Below, in pieces: positions 28,230 to 36,092 of a stretch of 64,000 nt of DNA. The notes under the pieces are model-generated. The model ran no database searches and had not been told where the DNA came from. It worked only from the letters and a program-made list of their open reading frames with translations. Position 1 is the stretch's first letter, and the number at the start of each line of letters is the position of its first letter. Origin of the DNA: an uncultured Candidatus Poseidoniales archaeon (lineage in GTDB: Archaea; Thermoplasmatota; Poseidoniia; Poseidoniales; Thalassarchaeaceae); the NCBI GenBank assembly GCA_905182515.1, contig CAJJBW010000008.1:1-64000 (forward strand), given 5' to 3'. Made by a program: the position numbers and the translations under genes.

Positions 28230-28408
28230 TTTAATTAATAATGTATTTTATATTTTTTAAAAGTACAAAGAATGCTTGTATAAATTTAACTCGTAAGTCA
28301 CCCTTATTATCTTTGACTTACTCGGGAGAAGACATGTGCTTGCGCGTATTTTACTAGGTTAGATAAATATGTGCGTTAGGATATAATGTAGAGGCTTTGT
28401 GATTCATT
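28230..28408. other. Candidate replication origin region beside cdc6
   Basis: A 179-base AT-rich gap just upstream of orc1/cdc6, the usual place for an archaeal origin. It starts with AT-rich sequence (about 28230-28290), followed by a perfect eight-base inverted repeat GTAAGTCA (28293-28300) and TGACTTAC (28314-28321), and then two related TGTGC-type words around 28334-28375 (TGTGCTTGCGCG and TGTGCGTTAGG). An archaeal ORB consensus with a G-string was not found, so this is a positional and structural inference. A cdc6 promoter must also lie here. Confidence 0.35.
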
Positions 28409-29647
28409 ATGGACGGGAATATTTTTGAAAAAATCCTCGGACAGGAAAGCCTCTTTATTGACAGAAAGGCTTTCGACCACGCATTTGAACCATCAAGACT
28501 ACCTCATAGGGATCACGAAGTAAATTCTCTGGTAAAAAACTTAGTTGATGCCCTACAAGGGCATATTCCCTCAAATATGTTATTGTATGGGGTACCAGGG
28601 GCTGGAAAGACTGTAGTTACTAGATACGTTTTAGCGCAACTTAGGGAGAAAGGAAATGAGTTGAATCAGAATGTTTGTACTTATGAGGTAAATTGCAGAA
28701 GTGTAGATACGAAATACAGAGTTGTGCAATACATGGCCGCTCAACTTTACGAACGAGGTGATCACATTGTCCCATTCACTGGTTGGCCAACAGATCGTGT
28801 ATTGGAAACACTTGTCCAACGAATGGATAGGCTAGGCGGAGTTCACATTATAGTCCTTGATGAGATTGATAATTTGGTCTCTAGGGCTGGCGATGGTTTA
28901 CTCTATAATTTGACTAATCTCAACACTAGATTAACAAAAGCCAGGTGTTGCATAATCGGCATAAGTAACGATTTAAATTTTACACAACAATTGGATCCAA
29001 GAGTAACTTCAAGACTCAGTCAAGAAGATATTGTATTTCATCCATATGGGGCATTAGAAATCGAAAATATTCTATCAGAAAGAGTTGAAAAAGGACTGAA
29101 AGAAGATGTGCTCCAAACTGGTGTAGTTGGTTTATGCTCTGCATTGGCAGCACAAGAGCACGGCGATGCACGTAGGGCACTTGATTTATTACGAATTTCT
29201 GTACAAAAAGCTGAACAAAGCTCCCAATGTAAAGTAGATACTAGACACGTTAAGATGGCACAAAGCCAACTCGAATATGATCAAGTTACTCCTGTCCTAA
29301 AGACACTTCCATTGCATCAAAAACTAGTTTTGTTCTCAATATGTTTGAACGAACAAAATGGATTGAGAAATATCTCGACAGGAGATGTATTTAGGACATA
29401 TTCCGACGCCTGTATTAAAATTGAAGTTGAGGCACTGACAACCAGGAGAGTTTCTTCTCTTCTTAACGAACTGGATACATTGGGGCTAATCATTGCTAGG
29501 AATGTTAGCAAGGGCCGCGGAGGTAGGAGCAAACAAGTCAATTCTGCAATACCAAAAGCAATCGATGCGATATCTCTGATGAGTGACCACGAACCATTGG
29601 TAAATGAAGCATCTTCAGGTAAATATAAGCTTCAATCACAGTTGTAG
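28409..29647 (+). CDS. cdc6: Orc1/Cdc6 replication initiator
   Basis: AAA+ initiator that recognises the origin and loads the MCM helicase. The 412-residue protein has the family N-terminal linker FEPSRLPHRDHEV, Walker A GVPGAGKTV (about residue 61), Walker B IIVLDEIDNLVSRAGDGLLYNL, sensor 1 IIGISNDLNF, and sensor 2 HGDARRALDLLR. A C-terminal winged helix follows from about residue 300 (LPLHQKLVLFSICL and RRVSSLLNELDTLGLI). Start ATG 28409 has no strong ribosome site. Confidence 0.96.
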   Translation: MDGNIFEKILGQESLFIDRKAFDHAFEPSRLPHRDHEVNSLVKNLVDALQGHIPSNMLLYGVPGAGKTVVTRYVLAQLREKGNELNQNVCTYEVNCRSVDTKYRVVQYMAAQLYERGDHIVPFTGWPTDRVLETLVQRMDRLGGVHIIVLDEIDNLVSRAGDGLLYNLTNLNTRLTKARCCIIGISNDLNFTQQLDPRVTSRLSQEDIVFHPYGALEIENILSERVEKGLKEDVLQTGVVGLCSALAAQEHGDARRALDLLRISVQKAEQSSQCKVDTRHVKMAQSQLEYDQVTPVLKTLPLHQKLVLFSICLNEQNGLRNISTGDVFRTYSDACIKIEVEALTTRRVSSLLNELDTLGLIIARNVSKGRGGRSKQVNSAIPKAIDAISLMSDHEPLVNEASSGKYKLQSQL

Positions 29648-29701
29648 TTAAATTTCTCCTCTCGATAATCATTATATCAAGATGTCAATTCGGAATGTCT
29701 A

Positions 29702-30244
29702 ATGAAAGGCGATGCTGTTGACTGGAATTCTTCTTTGAGGAGGCCTAGTATGCCTCTATCTTTGACTGCTACTGTACTTGGTACTTGGGCAATAATCTTA
29801 TCCATAGTCAATATTTCGATAGGTGCGTATTCACCTGGGAGGAAAGCACTTTGGTCAGGATTCATTACTCAGTCCCGTGAATCAAATACTGTAAATATGG
29901 GCATAGTTTTGGATGATTTAATATTTTTAGGATTAGGCACTTTTATTTGCTTAGTTGGAGTCATTGGTATGCGGAGTTCTCTAGAAAAAAGACCAAAGGG
30001 AGATAATGAATCATTGACGCCCTTCCTCCAATCAAGATTGAATGCCTTTTTTAATAATTTGACTACATTGGAAAGTGGATTATTAAGCACATTATCAAGT
30101 TGGTTAATTTGTATTGGAATTATTTTTTACTTTGCATGGTGCATTTCATATAATACATGGCTAGACCCTGGGGTTTATTCTGTTACGATTAGTTTTGTTT
30201 CATTTGGGATTGGACTCTATGTTTTAGATAATACAAAGAATTAA
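29702..30244 (+). CDS. Four-helix membrane protein, unknown function
   Basis: 180 residues with about four hydrophobic helices (near 20-45, 68-90, 125-145 and 152-175) and a charged loop between helices 2 and 3 (RSSLEKRPKGDNES). No recognisable motif. Starts 54 bases after cdc6 on the same strand and is convergent with the CoA-biosynthesis fusion, overlapping its end by four bases. Confidence 0.65.
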   Translation: MKGDAVDWNSSLRRPSMPLSLTATVLGTWAIILSIVNISIGAYSPGRKALWSGFITQSRESNTVNMGIVLDDLIFLGLGTFICLVGVIGMRSSLEKRPKGDNESLTPFLQSRLNAFFNNLTTLESGLLSTLSSWLICIGIIFYFAWCISYNTWLDPGVYSVTISFVSFGIGLYVLDNTKN

Positions 30245-31287
30245 TTTTTTATTCTTTCAAATTTTTCTATTATCTTTCTGCATCTGGATTTGGTTTCTTC
30301 TTTTGTTATTCTAACCACCAATCCTTTATGTGGTTGCCCATAAATTACTACTGTTCCAAGAGGGGCCAATAAGTGAATTATTAAGGGGGCAAGGTCTTCT
30401 TCACCGTCTATTCTTATTATTGAAGAAGATCTATTATCAATCCATGAGTTTAGGGATTTTTTACACGCATTAAGTAATGACAATGTTAATTCTCCTGGGG
30501 GATTTATACATTCTATTAATTGATCATAGTTTTCAAATCTAATTTCATTCGCTTTAGGCCAGTCTTCTCTTTTTGTTTTGCCATCAATAAAGGCAATATT
30601 TGCGCAAAAACCTAAATTTTCTAGAGTCAAAGTGGAAACATCACCAACTGAGATTAAGGGGACGTTGTCATTTTGATATTTTTTAATTGCTATCTGCATA
30701 GCAATTTTTGGATTTTCTTCCGGGCCTTCAATTAATTCACCAAAAGGTCCCTTCAATTCCTGACTAACTTCCTTTGTCATCTTTAATACAGCTGAATTAT
30801 CTATTATGTCGCCTGTATCATTTTTTTTAATTTGAATCCAAGATGCACCACTACGATCAATTCCACCATCTCTTATTCTGGTGCTTGAGATTGGTAAATT
30901 ATCCCATGCCATGGCATGCGCAACTCGAATAATCTCTAATTCGTCTAAATTGTTATCTTTTCTCATTATGTTTATCTTGACGCAAATCTCTACAGTCTCT
31001 TCTGTGCAAATTATTGCAGTTGCATTAGGATGAGTTGGTGCTGGACCAAAATCATCTATTAATACGCCGAATTTAATATTTCCTTTTTGTTCCAAATCTA
31101 AATTATTGATTATTTCAGCTTTACGATCTTCCCAACTCAAAGTCATTGGATTTTTATTTTTGGCAATCTCATCTGATATTATCCATATCTCTATCTTGGA
31201 GCATTTTCTTAACGCTTCTTTTATTAATTTATAATGCCCTAGGTGAAATCTATCAAATGTCCCTCCTATTAGGCCGATGTCATGCAT
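30241..31287 (-). CDS. Fused pantetheine-phosphate adenylyltransferase and GTP-dependent dephospho-CoA kinase
   Basis: A 348-residue two-domain fusion covering the last two steps of CoA synthesis. Residues 1 to about 165 are an archaeal-type PPAT nucleotidyltransferase: LIGGTFDRFHLGHYKLI with the GxFDxxHxGH-type motif, and ISSTRIRDG as the (I)SST-R-I motif. Residues about 175-348 are a DUF359 kinase: GPFGELIEG, ISVGDVSTLTLENLG, AFIDGKTKRE, then IRIDGEEDLAPLIIHLLAPLGTVVIYGQPHKGLVVR. The two are separate genes in most archaea. It starts at ATG 31287 after GTAGTGATC. The structured RNA on the same strand ends about 35 bases upstream, so the RNA could be a leader of this gene or an independent transcript. 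Confidence 0.88.
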   Translation of the reverse strand: MHDIGLIGGTFDRFHLGHYKLIKEALRKCSKIEIWIISDEIAKNKNPMTLSWEDRKAEIINNLDLEQKGNIKFGVLIDDFGPAPTHPNATAIICTEETVEICVKINIMRKDNNLDELEIIRVAHAMAWDNLPISSTRIRDGGIDRSGASWIQIKKNDTGDIIDNSAVLKMTKEVSQELKGPFGELIEGPEENPKIAMQIAIKKYQNDNVPLISVGDVSTLTLENLGFCANIAFIDGKTKREDWPKANEIRFENYDQLIECINPPGELTLSLLNACKKSLNSWIDNRSSSIIRIDGEEDLAPLIIHLLAPLGTVVIYGQPHKGLVVRITKEETKSRCRKIIEKFERIKN

Positions 31288-31321
31288 ATGATCACTACTG
31301 ATTGTTTTTAACTTATTTTTT

Positions 31322-31612
31322 CAGTGTGCCCCGAGGTGTAACGGTCACCTTCATTGTGTTAACTCTGGCGCCTGACCCACCCCGGGACGTCTGTCGGACT
31401 GTGTGGTAGTCCCTTGATTCATTCCTTTCAGTCCTCTGGGGACCTTTTCACAATCCGGCCACTTGTTTGCTCCATAGATCATACCTTTCGGTCACCATGG
31501 TCTTCGACAAGTGGTTTCCCATAACGTGGTACCGTCACTCATTCTAAACCTCCGGCGTGGTGGTTTCGTCGTGACGGTGTTGCCGCTTGGGCATTTGGTC
31601 CTAAGTGTCTCT
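31322..31612 (-). ncRNA. Structured RNA of unknown class, about 290 nt
   Basis: A G+C-rich island without an open frame in AT-rich surroundings. Four consecutive helices pair with near-perfect complementarity: 31571-31578 with 31531-31538; 31507-31514 with 31459-31466; 31449-31457 with 31395-31403; 31378-31388 with 31328-31338. Three mismatched positions are G-U pairs only if the minus strand is transcribed (on the plus strand they are A-C), and a GACC-GAAA-GGT tetraloop also favours minus. An ATTAAATAA TATA box at 31631-31639 lies about 25 bases upstream. AUGA recurs on the 3' side of each hairpin, and ACA follows the last two. Conserved RNase P and SRP blocks are not visible, so the family is open: divergent RNase P RNA, an H/ACA-like RNA, or a leader of the CoA gene. 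Confidence 0.7.
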
Positions 31613-31630
31613 ACTTGAAGAACATCTCGG

Positions 31631-31639
31631 TTATTTAAT
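31631..31639 (-). promoter_or_regulatory. TATA box for the structured RNA
   Basis: ATTAAATAA on the minus strand, overlapping the stop codon of the upstream large winged-helix gene. It is about 25 bases before the inferred RNA 5' end near 31610, the normal archaeal spacing. Confidence 0.45.
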
Positions 31640-34210
31640 GATTATTTTCTTTAATTTTTCTTTCATTGGAAATCCTGAACATCTTAGGAATATCCTTGCC
31701 ATAATTTCTGTATTCCCTTTGGTTGCCTCGGTTATTGAAAAATTAGGCCATTTTTCTACTGGCTGTGCCAACCATCCTGATAATTCATGTGTTCTACCTT
31801 TTTTTGGAGTTAAATTTCTTAATGAACAATCCAATGCTTCATAAAAATCATTAATTGAATCACTTTCTAAGCTATTTTTTTCCCTTTTTAGGTCAGTTAG
31901 TATTGAATAATCCCATCCTGGATGTACTTTTGATGATATTCCTGGGGCATCAATATTTTCGCCCTCAGGCCTTAAAATTGTTGAACACCATGGTATTTCT
32001 AACTTCAATACCCATTTCATTTTATCATCTCTCAAAGCATTTCTGAGTAGATTTTGCGCTTCTATTGCCCACCAATCTGATGGCATTTCCTTGAGAACAA
32101 ATCCCAACTCTTCTCTATTTAATTTTTTATTATTTAATATCATGTCTAACATATTAGACCAAATTTGAAATTGATTATCGGGTGGCATAGTCTTATTCTT
32201 GTTTTTTAACTTTAGCATCATCGTATCAACTTCCGTTACATCTTTAATTTTCTTTGTATAGAGCCAATGTATTCCTTTTATGGCTGGTAGGGAATCAAGA
32301 GGAGGGTGTCTTATCCATGCATCTATCGCCCATTCTCGCATATCATTATGCATATTCTCTGGCATCCAAGCTGCATTAGAAAGAAATTGTGCTGCTATCC
32401 AAGAAACTCCTATGGATGCACTATTGGAATCTATTGCTGGCCTCGATCTAAGAAAAATATCTGGATCATCTCTTAATTTAATTCCCATCGATTCCGAAAA
32501 TTTACCTAATACTGGTGGAGGGGCCTCGTTTGCTACTTCTACTAGTCTTTCAATTGGTAAATAATTTAAGTCTAGAAGTGCAAGCCACTCTGGATCAAGC
32601 CTCCCTCTCAATCTTTGCCACCTTGGCCACCTCCCTCTAGGGGGCGAGGCTATCCACGATGCCAATGGATATCGCGCTTCAATTTGATTTGACCACTCTT
32701 CATCTCCTAAAGGGTATTGAGAAATTGAAGATTTAACTATTGAATAGTATTCATCATCTAACAGTTCAGGGACAAAATCGCTATTTGCCTCTATGGACAT
32801 AATATCCCATGGGCTTATTGTTGTCTGTAATGATTCTTCAAAACTATTTTCTTGATATTGACTTTCTATTAATTTTAAAGGTATTTTTCCTTCCTTTGTA
32901 TGGAAATTGAACCAAGGTAAAGGCCTATGTGAGTTTGTATCTAACTTATCATAATTTTCGAACTGAGTAATTTGTTTTTTCAGTATAAGCAGCCGTAAAT
33001 TTGAATAAGATTCAACTAGGGAAAGAGTATTTTCAGATATTTTATCATTTAGGTCAAGAACCAATGGTGATTTATCTTTATCTTTTATGGCCCATATAAT
33101 TAATGATTCTACTGAGGACTTTTTTAGTCCACGAGTGTCGATATTTCTGGAATATGATTTTTCAGAGAAAATACTAACTCCCCAATCATTCCTAAATTTT
33201 CTCCATGTTGAATCTGAAACTCTAATACGCTTATTCTTAATTATTTTGTCCTGTAAAGCCGTCAACCTCTTCTTTCTTTCTTGATTTGTTATTCTTGGAT
33301 GAACTATTTCTATCCAATATTTCAGTGCACCCAATGGATATGTTGTTTCTCCTGAATCTAAGCCTCTCAAGTCTCCAATTAATAATGCATTTTTCTTAGC
33401 AGTCCTCAGTAGCATTGATTTGTATAAACTATCATTTATGATTCCTATGATGGCTTCTTTAGGTTTTATTAAGGGCATCATGTCATGACATTCACCTAAA
33501 GTCCATGATCCTCGATGATAGATGTTTTCTGTGAGTGGAGGTCTAGGCTTTTCCTTCGGAGGATTAAACCATTTACTTGTTGACGCTGTTATGGCTCCAT
33601 TTTTATTCAGAATTTTCCCTCGCATGATTCCTATTACCTGTGGTTTTTCCAGATATGATTCGATACTTAGGGGATTAGGTTTTTCTGGCTGTTCAGTAAT
33701 TCTCTCCATGGTATCTAAATTAAACCATTTAAGGCTAGATTCATTTAATGTAGCCCAGTTCCAAGATACCCCCTCATTTCCACTAGAATCAGGCAATCTG
33801 TCAGGGACTAATGCCAAAGGATTCTTGGGCTTTTCTAGAAATCCAAAAAGTATGTCGTCGCCTTCATGATATAGGATGCTATATTTCTCTAGTTCTCTTG
33901 GTATTGGAAGCGATAATAATGCTTTGAACCATTCATCAGAATTTAATGAATGCCACCCTCTTTCACTTAGGCTAATTTTCGCCCCTCTACTGCCAGTAAT
34001 CAAGTCACTAGATACCAATCCTTCCTCTCTCATTTTTCTTATTTCAGCCGATGCATGAGGTACTCTCAACCCTACTAGTTGAGCTAAATCACTAACCGTT
34101 TCCGCTTCCTCAGATAATCTAATCATCATCCTCAAACGGTGCTTACTTCTAATTTTTTTTGGTGTTATTTTTACATCTCCTGTAGGGATGTTACTGAAAT
34201 CATTCGACAC
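31631..34210 (-). CDS. Large protein with N-terminal winged helix-turn-helix, unknown function
   Basis: 859 residues. Residues about 14-85 form a MarR/ArsR-like winged helix: KHRLRMMIRLSEEAETVSDLAQLVGLR, a recognition helix HASAEIRKMREEG, and a wing with SRGAKISLSERG. The remaining 770 residues are Trp- and Arg-rich, with repeated blocks such as PPRGRWPRWQRLRGRLDPEW and AWMPENMHNDMREWAIDAWIRHPP, which look alpha-helical; no catalytic motif or membrane helix is evident. It is divergent from two small winged-helix genes across a gap full of short palindromes, which suggests it is a regulator acting on its own control region. This is inference. Confidence 0.65.
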   Translation of the reverse strand: MSNDFSNIPTGDVKITPKKIRSKHRLRMMIRLSEEAETVSDLAQLVGLRVPHASAEIRKMREEGLVSSDLITGSRGAKISLSERGWHSLNSDEWFKALLSLPIPRELEKYSILYHEGDDILFGFLEKPKNPLALVPDRLPDSSGNEGVSWNWATLNESSLKWFNLDTMERITEQPEKPNPLSIESYLEKPQVIGIMRGKILNKNGAITASTSKWFNPPKEKPRPPLTENIYHRGSWTLGECHDMMPLIKPKEAIIGIINDSLYKSMLLRTAKKNALLIGDLRGLDSGETTYPLGALKYWIEIVHPRITNQERKKRLTALQDKIIKNKRIRVSDSTWRKFRNDWGVSIFSEKSYSRNIDTRGLKKSSVESLIIWAIKDKDKSPLVLDLNDKISENTLSLVESYSNLRLLILKKQITQFENYDKLDTNSHRPLPWFNFHTKEGKIPLKLIESQYQENSFEESLQTTISPWDIMSIEANSDFVPELLDDEYYSIVKSSISQYPLGDEEWSNQIEARYPLASWIASPPRGRWPRWQRLRGRLDPEWLALLDLNYLPIERLVEVANEAPPPVLGKFSESMGIKLRDDPDIFLRSRPAIDSNSASIGVSWIAAQFLSNAAWMPENMHNDMREWAIDAWIRHPPLDSLPAIKGIHWLYTKKIKDVTEVDTMMLKLKNKNKTMPPDNQFQIWSNMLDMILNNKKLNREELGFVLKEMPSDWWAIEAQNLLRNALRDDKMKWVLKLEIPWCSTILRPEGENIDAPGISSKVHPGWDYSILTDLKREKNSLESDSINDFYEALDCSLRNLTPKKGRTHELSGWLAQPVEKWPNFSITEATKGNTEIMARIFLRCSGFPMKEKLKKIIIK

Positions 34211-34261
34211 TAATTTACTCCTCTGAATTAATCTAAATGAATTATATGTATAATATTAACT

Positions 34262-34371
34262 GTTATAGTTACTATTAGTTACACATTTCCACTGGAATAG
34301 TTATTACTATTGAAATATATACTTTATATAATTAAAAAACGACTCTTTTTTTACAACAAAATGTAACTAAT
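34262..34371. promoter_or_regulatory. Cluster of palindromic operator-like sites in a divergent promoter
   Basis: The 248-base gap between the divergent winged-helix genes is very AT-rich. It holds an 11-base palindrome ATAGTTACTAT (34265-34275), overlapped by ATTAGTTACA (34274-34283), whose exact inverse TGTAACTAAT recurs at 34362-34371, and a 16-base palindrome AATAGTTATTACTATT (34296-34311). The shared core is TAGTTA. TATA-like sequences (TATATAATTAAA near 34325) lie among them. This looks like a regulator-binding array. Confidence 0.45.
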
Positions 34372-34458
34372 TATGGTAATATCTTACAGAAGCATTATAT
34401 TACCCCCCGCTCTCCTGAGTAATATGGTTCGATTACGCGGACTATGGAGGTTAATTAA

Positions 34459-34743
34459 TTGATTAAAATGGAGGAAGAAAATATACGTAATAGTATTAGA
34501 AAATTTTTAATTAAAAAACCTAGAAATACTGCAGAAATATCTTTCTGGCTTTCAAAAATAAATAAATTATCAAATATCGATTTAGCAGAATTTCTTGAAT
34601 CCGATACTGGCATTGTGCGTATTGGGGAAATACGTAATAGTGGCGTCATAGATCCTTCTAATTCACTTTCTGAGTGGGCTACCAAAGAGTGGGCTGAAGA
34701 CCATAGAAGGCACATGGTTGATGATTTAACTGGGGGTTATTGA
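34459..34743 (+). CDS. Small winged-helix-like protein, unknown function
   Basis: 94 residues beginning at TTG 34459; GGAGG at 34446-34450 stands eight bases before it, which supports TTG over the ATG at 34468. Basic helical N-terminus (NIRNSIRKFLIKKPRNTAEI), then a probable recognition helix and wing (SFWLSKINKL, GIVRIGEIRNSG). The C-terminal WATKEWAEDHRRHM is charged. The layout resembles a small winged-helix DNA-binding domain and parallels the next gene, which starts one base after this one stops. Confidence 0.6.
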   Translation: MIKMEEENIRNSIRKFLIKKPRNTAEISFWLSKINKLSNIDLAEFLESDTGIVRIGEIRNSGVIDPSNSLSEWATKEWAEDHRRHMVDDLTGGY

Positions 34744-34744
34744 T

Positions 34745-35005
34745 ATGAGAACTACGAGACTAAGACAAAAAATAAAGAAATTTTTAGATTTAAGAGGGGA
34801 AGCTAATACAACTGAAATATTGGAACATGTCAACTCAACCATGAGGCATGGTACTACTCCTCAGCAACTAGGCAATGTTTTATCTAAAGATAAAGATATA
34901 TTGAAAATAGCCACTACTAAAAGAGGAGGGGCATTATCTGGGAGATATGAAATCTGTGTGTGGCAACTAAGGCCCGGGACTTTAGATTCTGAAAATAAGA
35001 TTTAA
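34745..35005 (+). CDS. Small winged-helix-like protein, partner of the preceding gene
   Basis: 86 residues: RQKIKKFLDLRGEANTTEILEHVNST is a helix-turn-helix-like opening, TPQQLGNVLSKDKDILKI a recognition-helix-like stretch, and RGGALSGRYEICVWQL a probable beta wing. Its length and plan match the preceding gene (helix, NT-A/TEI motif, LGNVL versus LAEFL, then D-I-KI/VRI), so the two look like diverged tandem duplicates. Coupled to it by a one-base gap. Role unknown, probably DNA binding. Confidence 0.62.
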   Translation: MRTTRLRQKIKKFLDLRGEANTTEILEHVNSTMRHGTTPQQLGNVLSKDKDILKIATTKRGGALSGRYEICVWQLRPGTLDSENKI

Positions 35006-35022
35006 CTTCCCCTTCGTAATAA

Positions 35023-36030
35023 TCACTCTAATTCTTCTGCCCATTCGCCACTTCTGGCTTTATGATTCATCTCTGCCCTCTTTAAAAATGACTGCTGACT
35101 ACTTTCCGCAGTTCCTACTGCCCATTCTTTCAATGCTTCGGCCTGCAACGCTCTACCATAGGAAAAAGATAATTCCCAAGGTTGTTTGATGTCCATTTTA
35201 TTCATAATATTTAGATGAGCGGTCGCATCTTCATCAGACTGCCCTCCAGATAAGAAAACAATGCCCGGTATTTCTTTTGGTACATGTTTACTTAAGCATT
35301 CAATAGTCAATTCAGCGATATTCTTTCTAGTTATTTCTTCTGAATTGTTATTCCCAGGTAATATCATATTTGGTTTTAATAATGCCCCAGGGAGATGAAC
35401 TCCTTGCATTATACATTCTGAAAATGTTTCATCCAAAATTTTGGATGTTACTTCTAAACATCGTTGGGATGTGTGATCTCCTTCCATCAAAACTTCAGGC
35501 TCAATTATAGGTACTAATCCTTGTTCTTGACAAATTGCAGCATATCTTGCAAGTGCATGAGCGTTCACCTTTATGCATGCATCACTCGGCATACCATCTT
35601 GAATTGTTATTACTGCTCTCCATTTGGCAAACCTGGCTCCTAATTGGTAATACTCTATGCACCTATCTCTTAATCCGTCTAAACCTTCCGTAATTTTTTC
35701 ACCATTGTGATTAGCTAGTTCTTTAGCTCCCGTATCTACTTTAATTCCAGGATATACTCCTCTTTTCAGCATGGCTCCGGGAATAGACTCTCCATTGTCC
35801 ATGTGTTGTCTTATTGTTTCATCATAAAGTATAACTCCGCTAATTGAATTTTCATAACCTTTAGTTGCGAATAAATTTACCCTGTATGCCCGTCTATTAC
35901 TTTCTGTTGCCTCAACTCCTACTGCCTCCAATCTTTTTGACATTGTTCCATTACTTTCATCTGCAGCCAAAATTCCTTTTCCAGGTGCAACTAAATCGTT
36001 TGCTATTTTTTCAAGGCTATTTGTATCCAT
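35023..36030 (-). CDS. Class I fructose-1,6-bisphosphate aldolase (animal/bacterial type)
   Basis: Schiff-base aldolase cleaving or forming fructose 1,6-bisphosphate. About 335 residues with IANDLVAPGKGILAADESNGTMSKRL, NRRAYRVNLFAT, VILYDETIRQ, GVYPGIKVDTG, RFAKWRAVITI, VPIIEPEVLMEGDH, the active Lys in GALLKPNMILPG, and VFLSGGQSDEDATAHLN. This is the eukaryotic/proteobacterial class I family, not the DhnA-type typical of archaea, so transfer is likely. The frame opens at TTG 36060 but the ATG at 36030 gives the normal N-terminus. Last gene of an operon with glpX. Confidence 0.92.
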   Translation of the reverse strand: MDTNSLEKIANDLVAPGKGILAADESNGTMSKRLEAVGVEATESNRRAYRVNLFATKGYENSISGVILYDETIRQHMDNGESIPGAMLKRGVYPGIKVDTGAKELANHNGEKITEGLDGLRDRCIEYYQLGARFAKWRAVITIQDGMPSDACIKVNAHALARYAAICQEQGLVPIIEPEVLMEGDHTSQRCLEVTSKILDETFSECIMQGVHLPGALLKPNMILPGNNNSEEITRKNIAELTIECLSKHVPKEIPGIVFLSGGQSDEDATAHLNIMNKMDIKQPWELSFSYGRALQAEALKEWAVGTAESSQQSFLKRAEMNHKARSGEWAEELE

Positions 36031-36092
36031 ACTATCTCTATCTACGCGGAAATGGACCAAGGAAATGAATCCATCGTTAGGAAGTTTGCTAT

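Noticed and set aside
31325-31388. tRNA-like start on the plus strand (GCCCCGA then a D-arm-like GGTG-TAACGGT-CACC)
   Set aside because: No T arm, no anticodon loop with U33 and no matching acceptor 3' half; helix mismatches resolve as G-U pairs on the opposite strand, so the tRNA-like look is a coincidence.
31322-31612. Firm assignment as RNase P RNA or SRP RNA
   Set aside because: The size fits, but the conserved RNase P blocks and the SRP helix 8 loop were not found by reading either strand.
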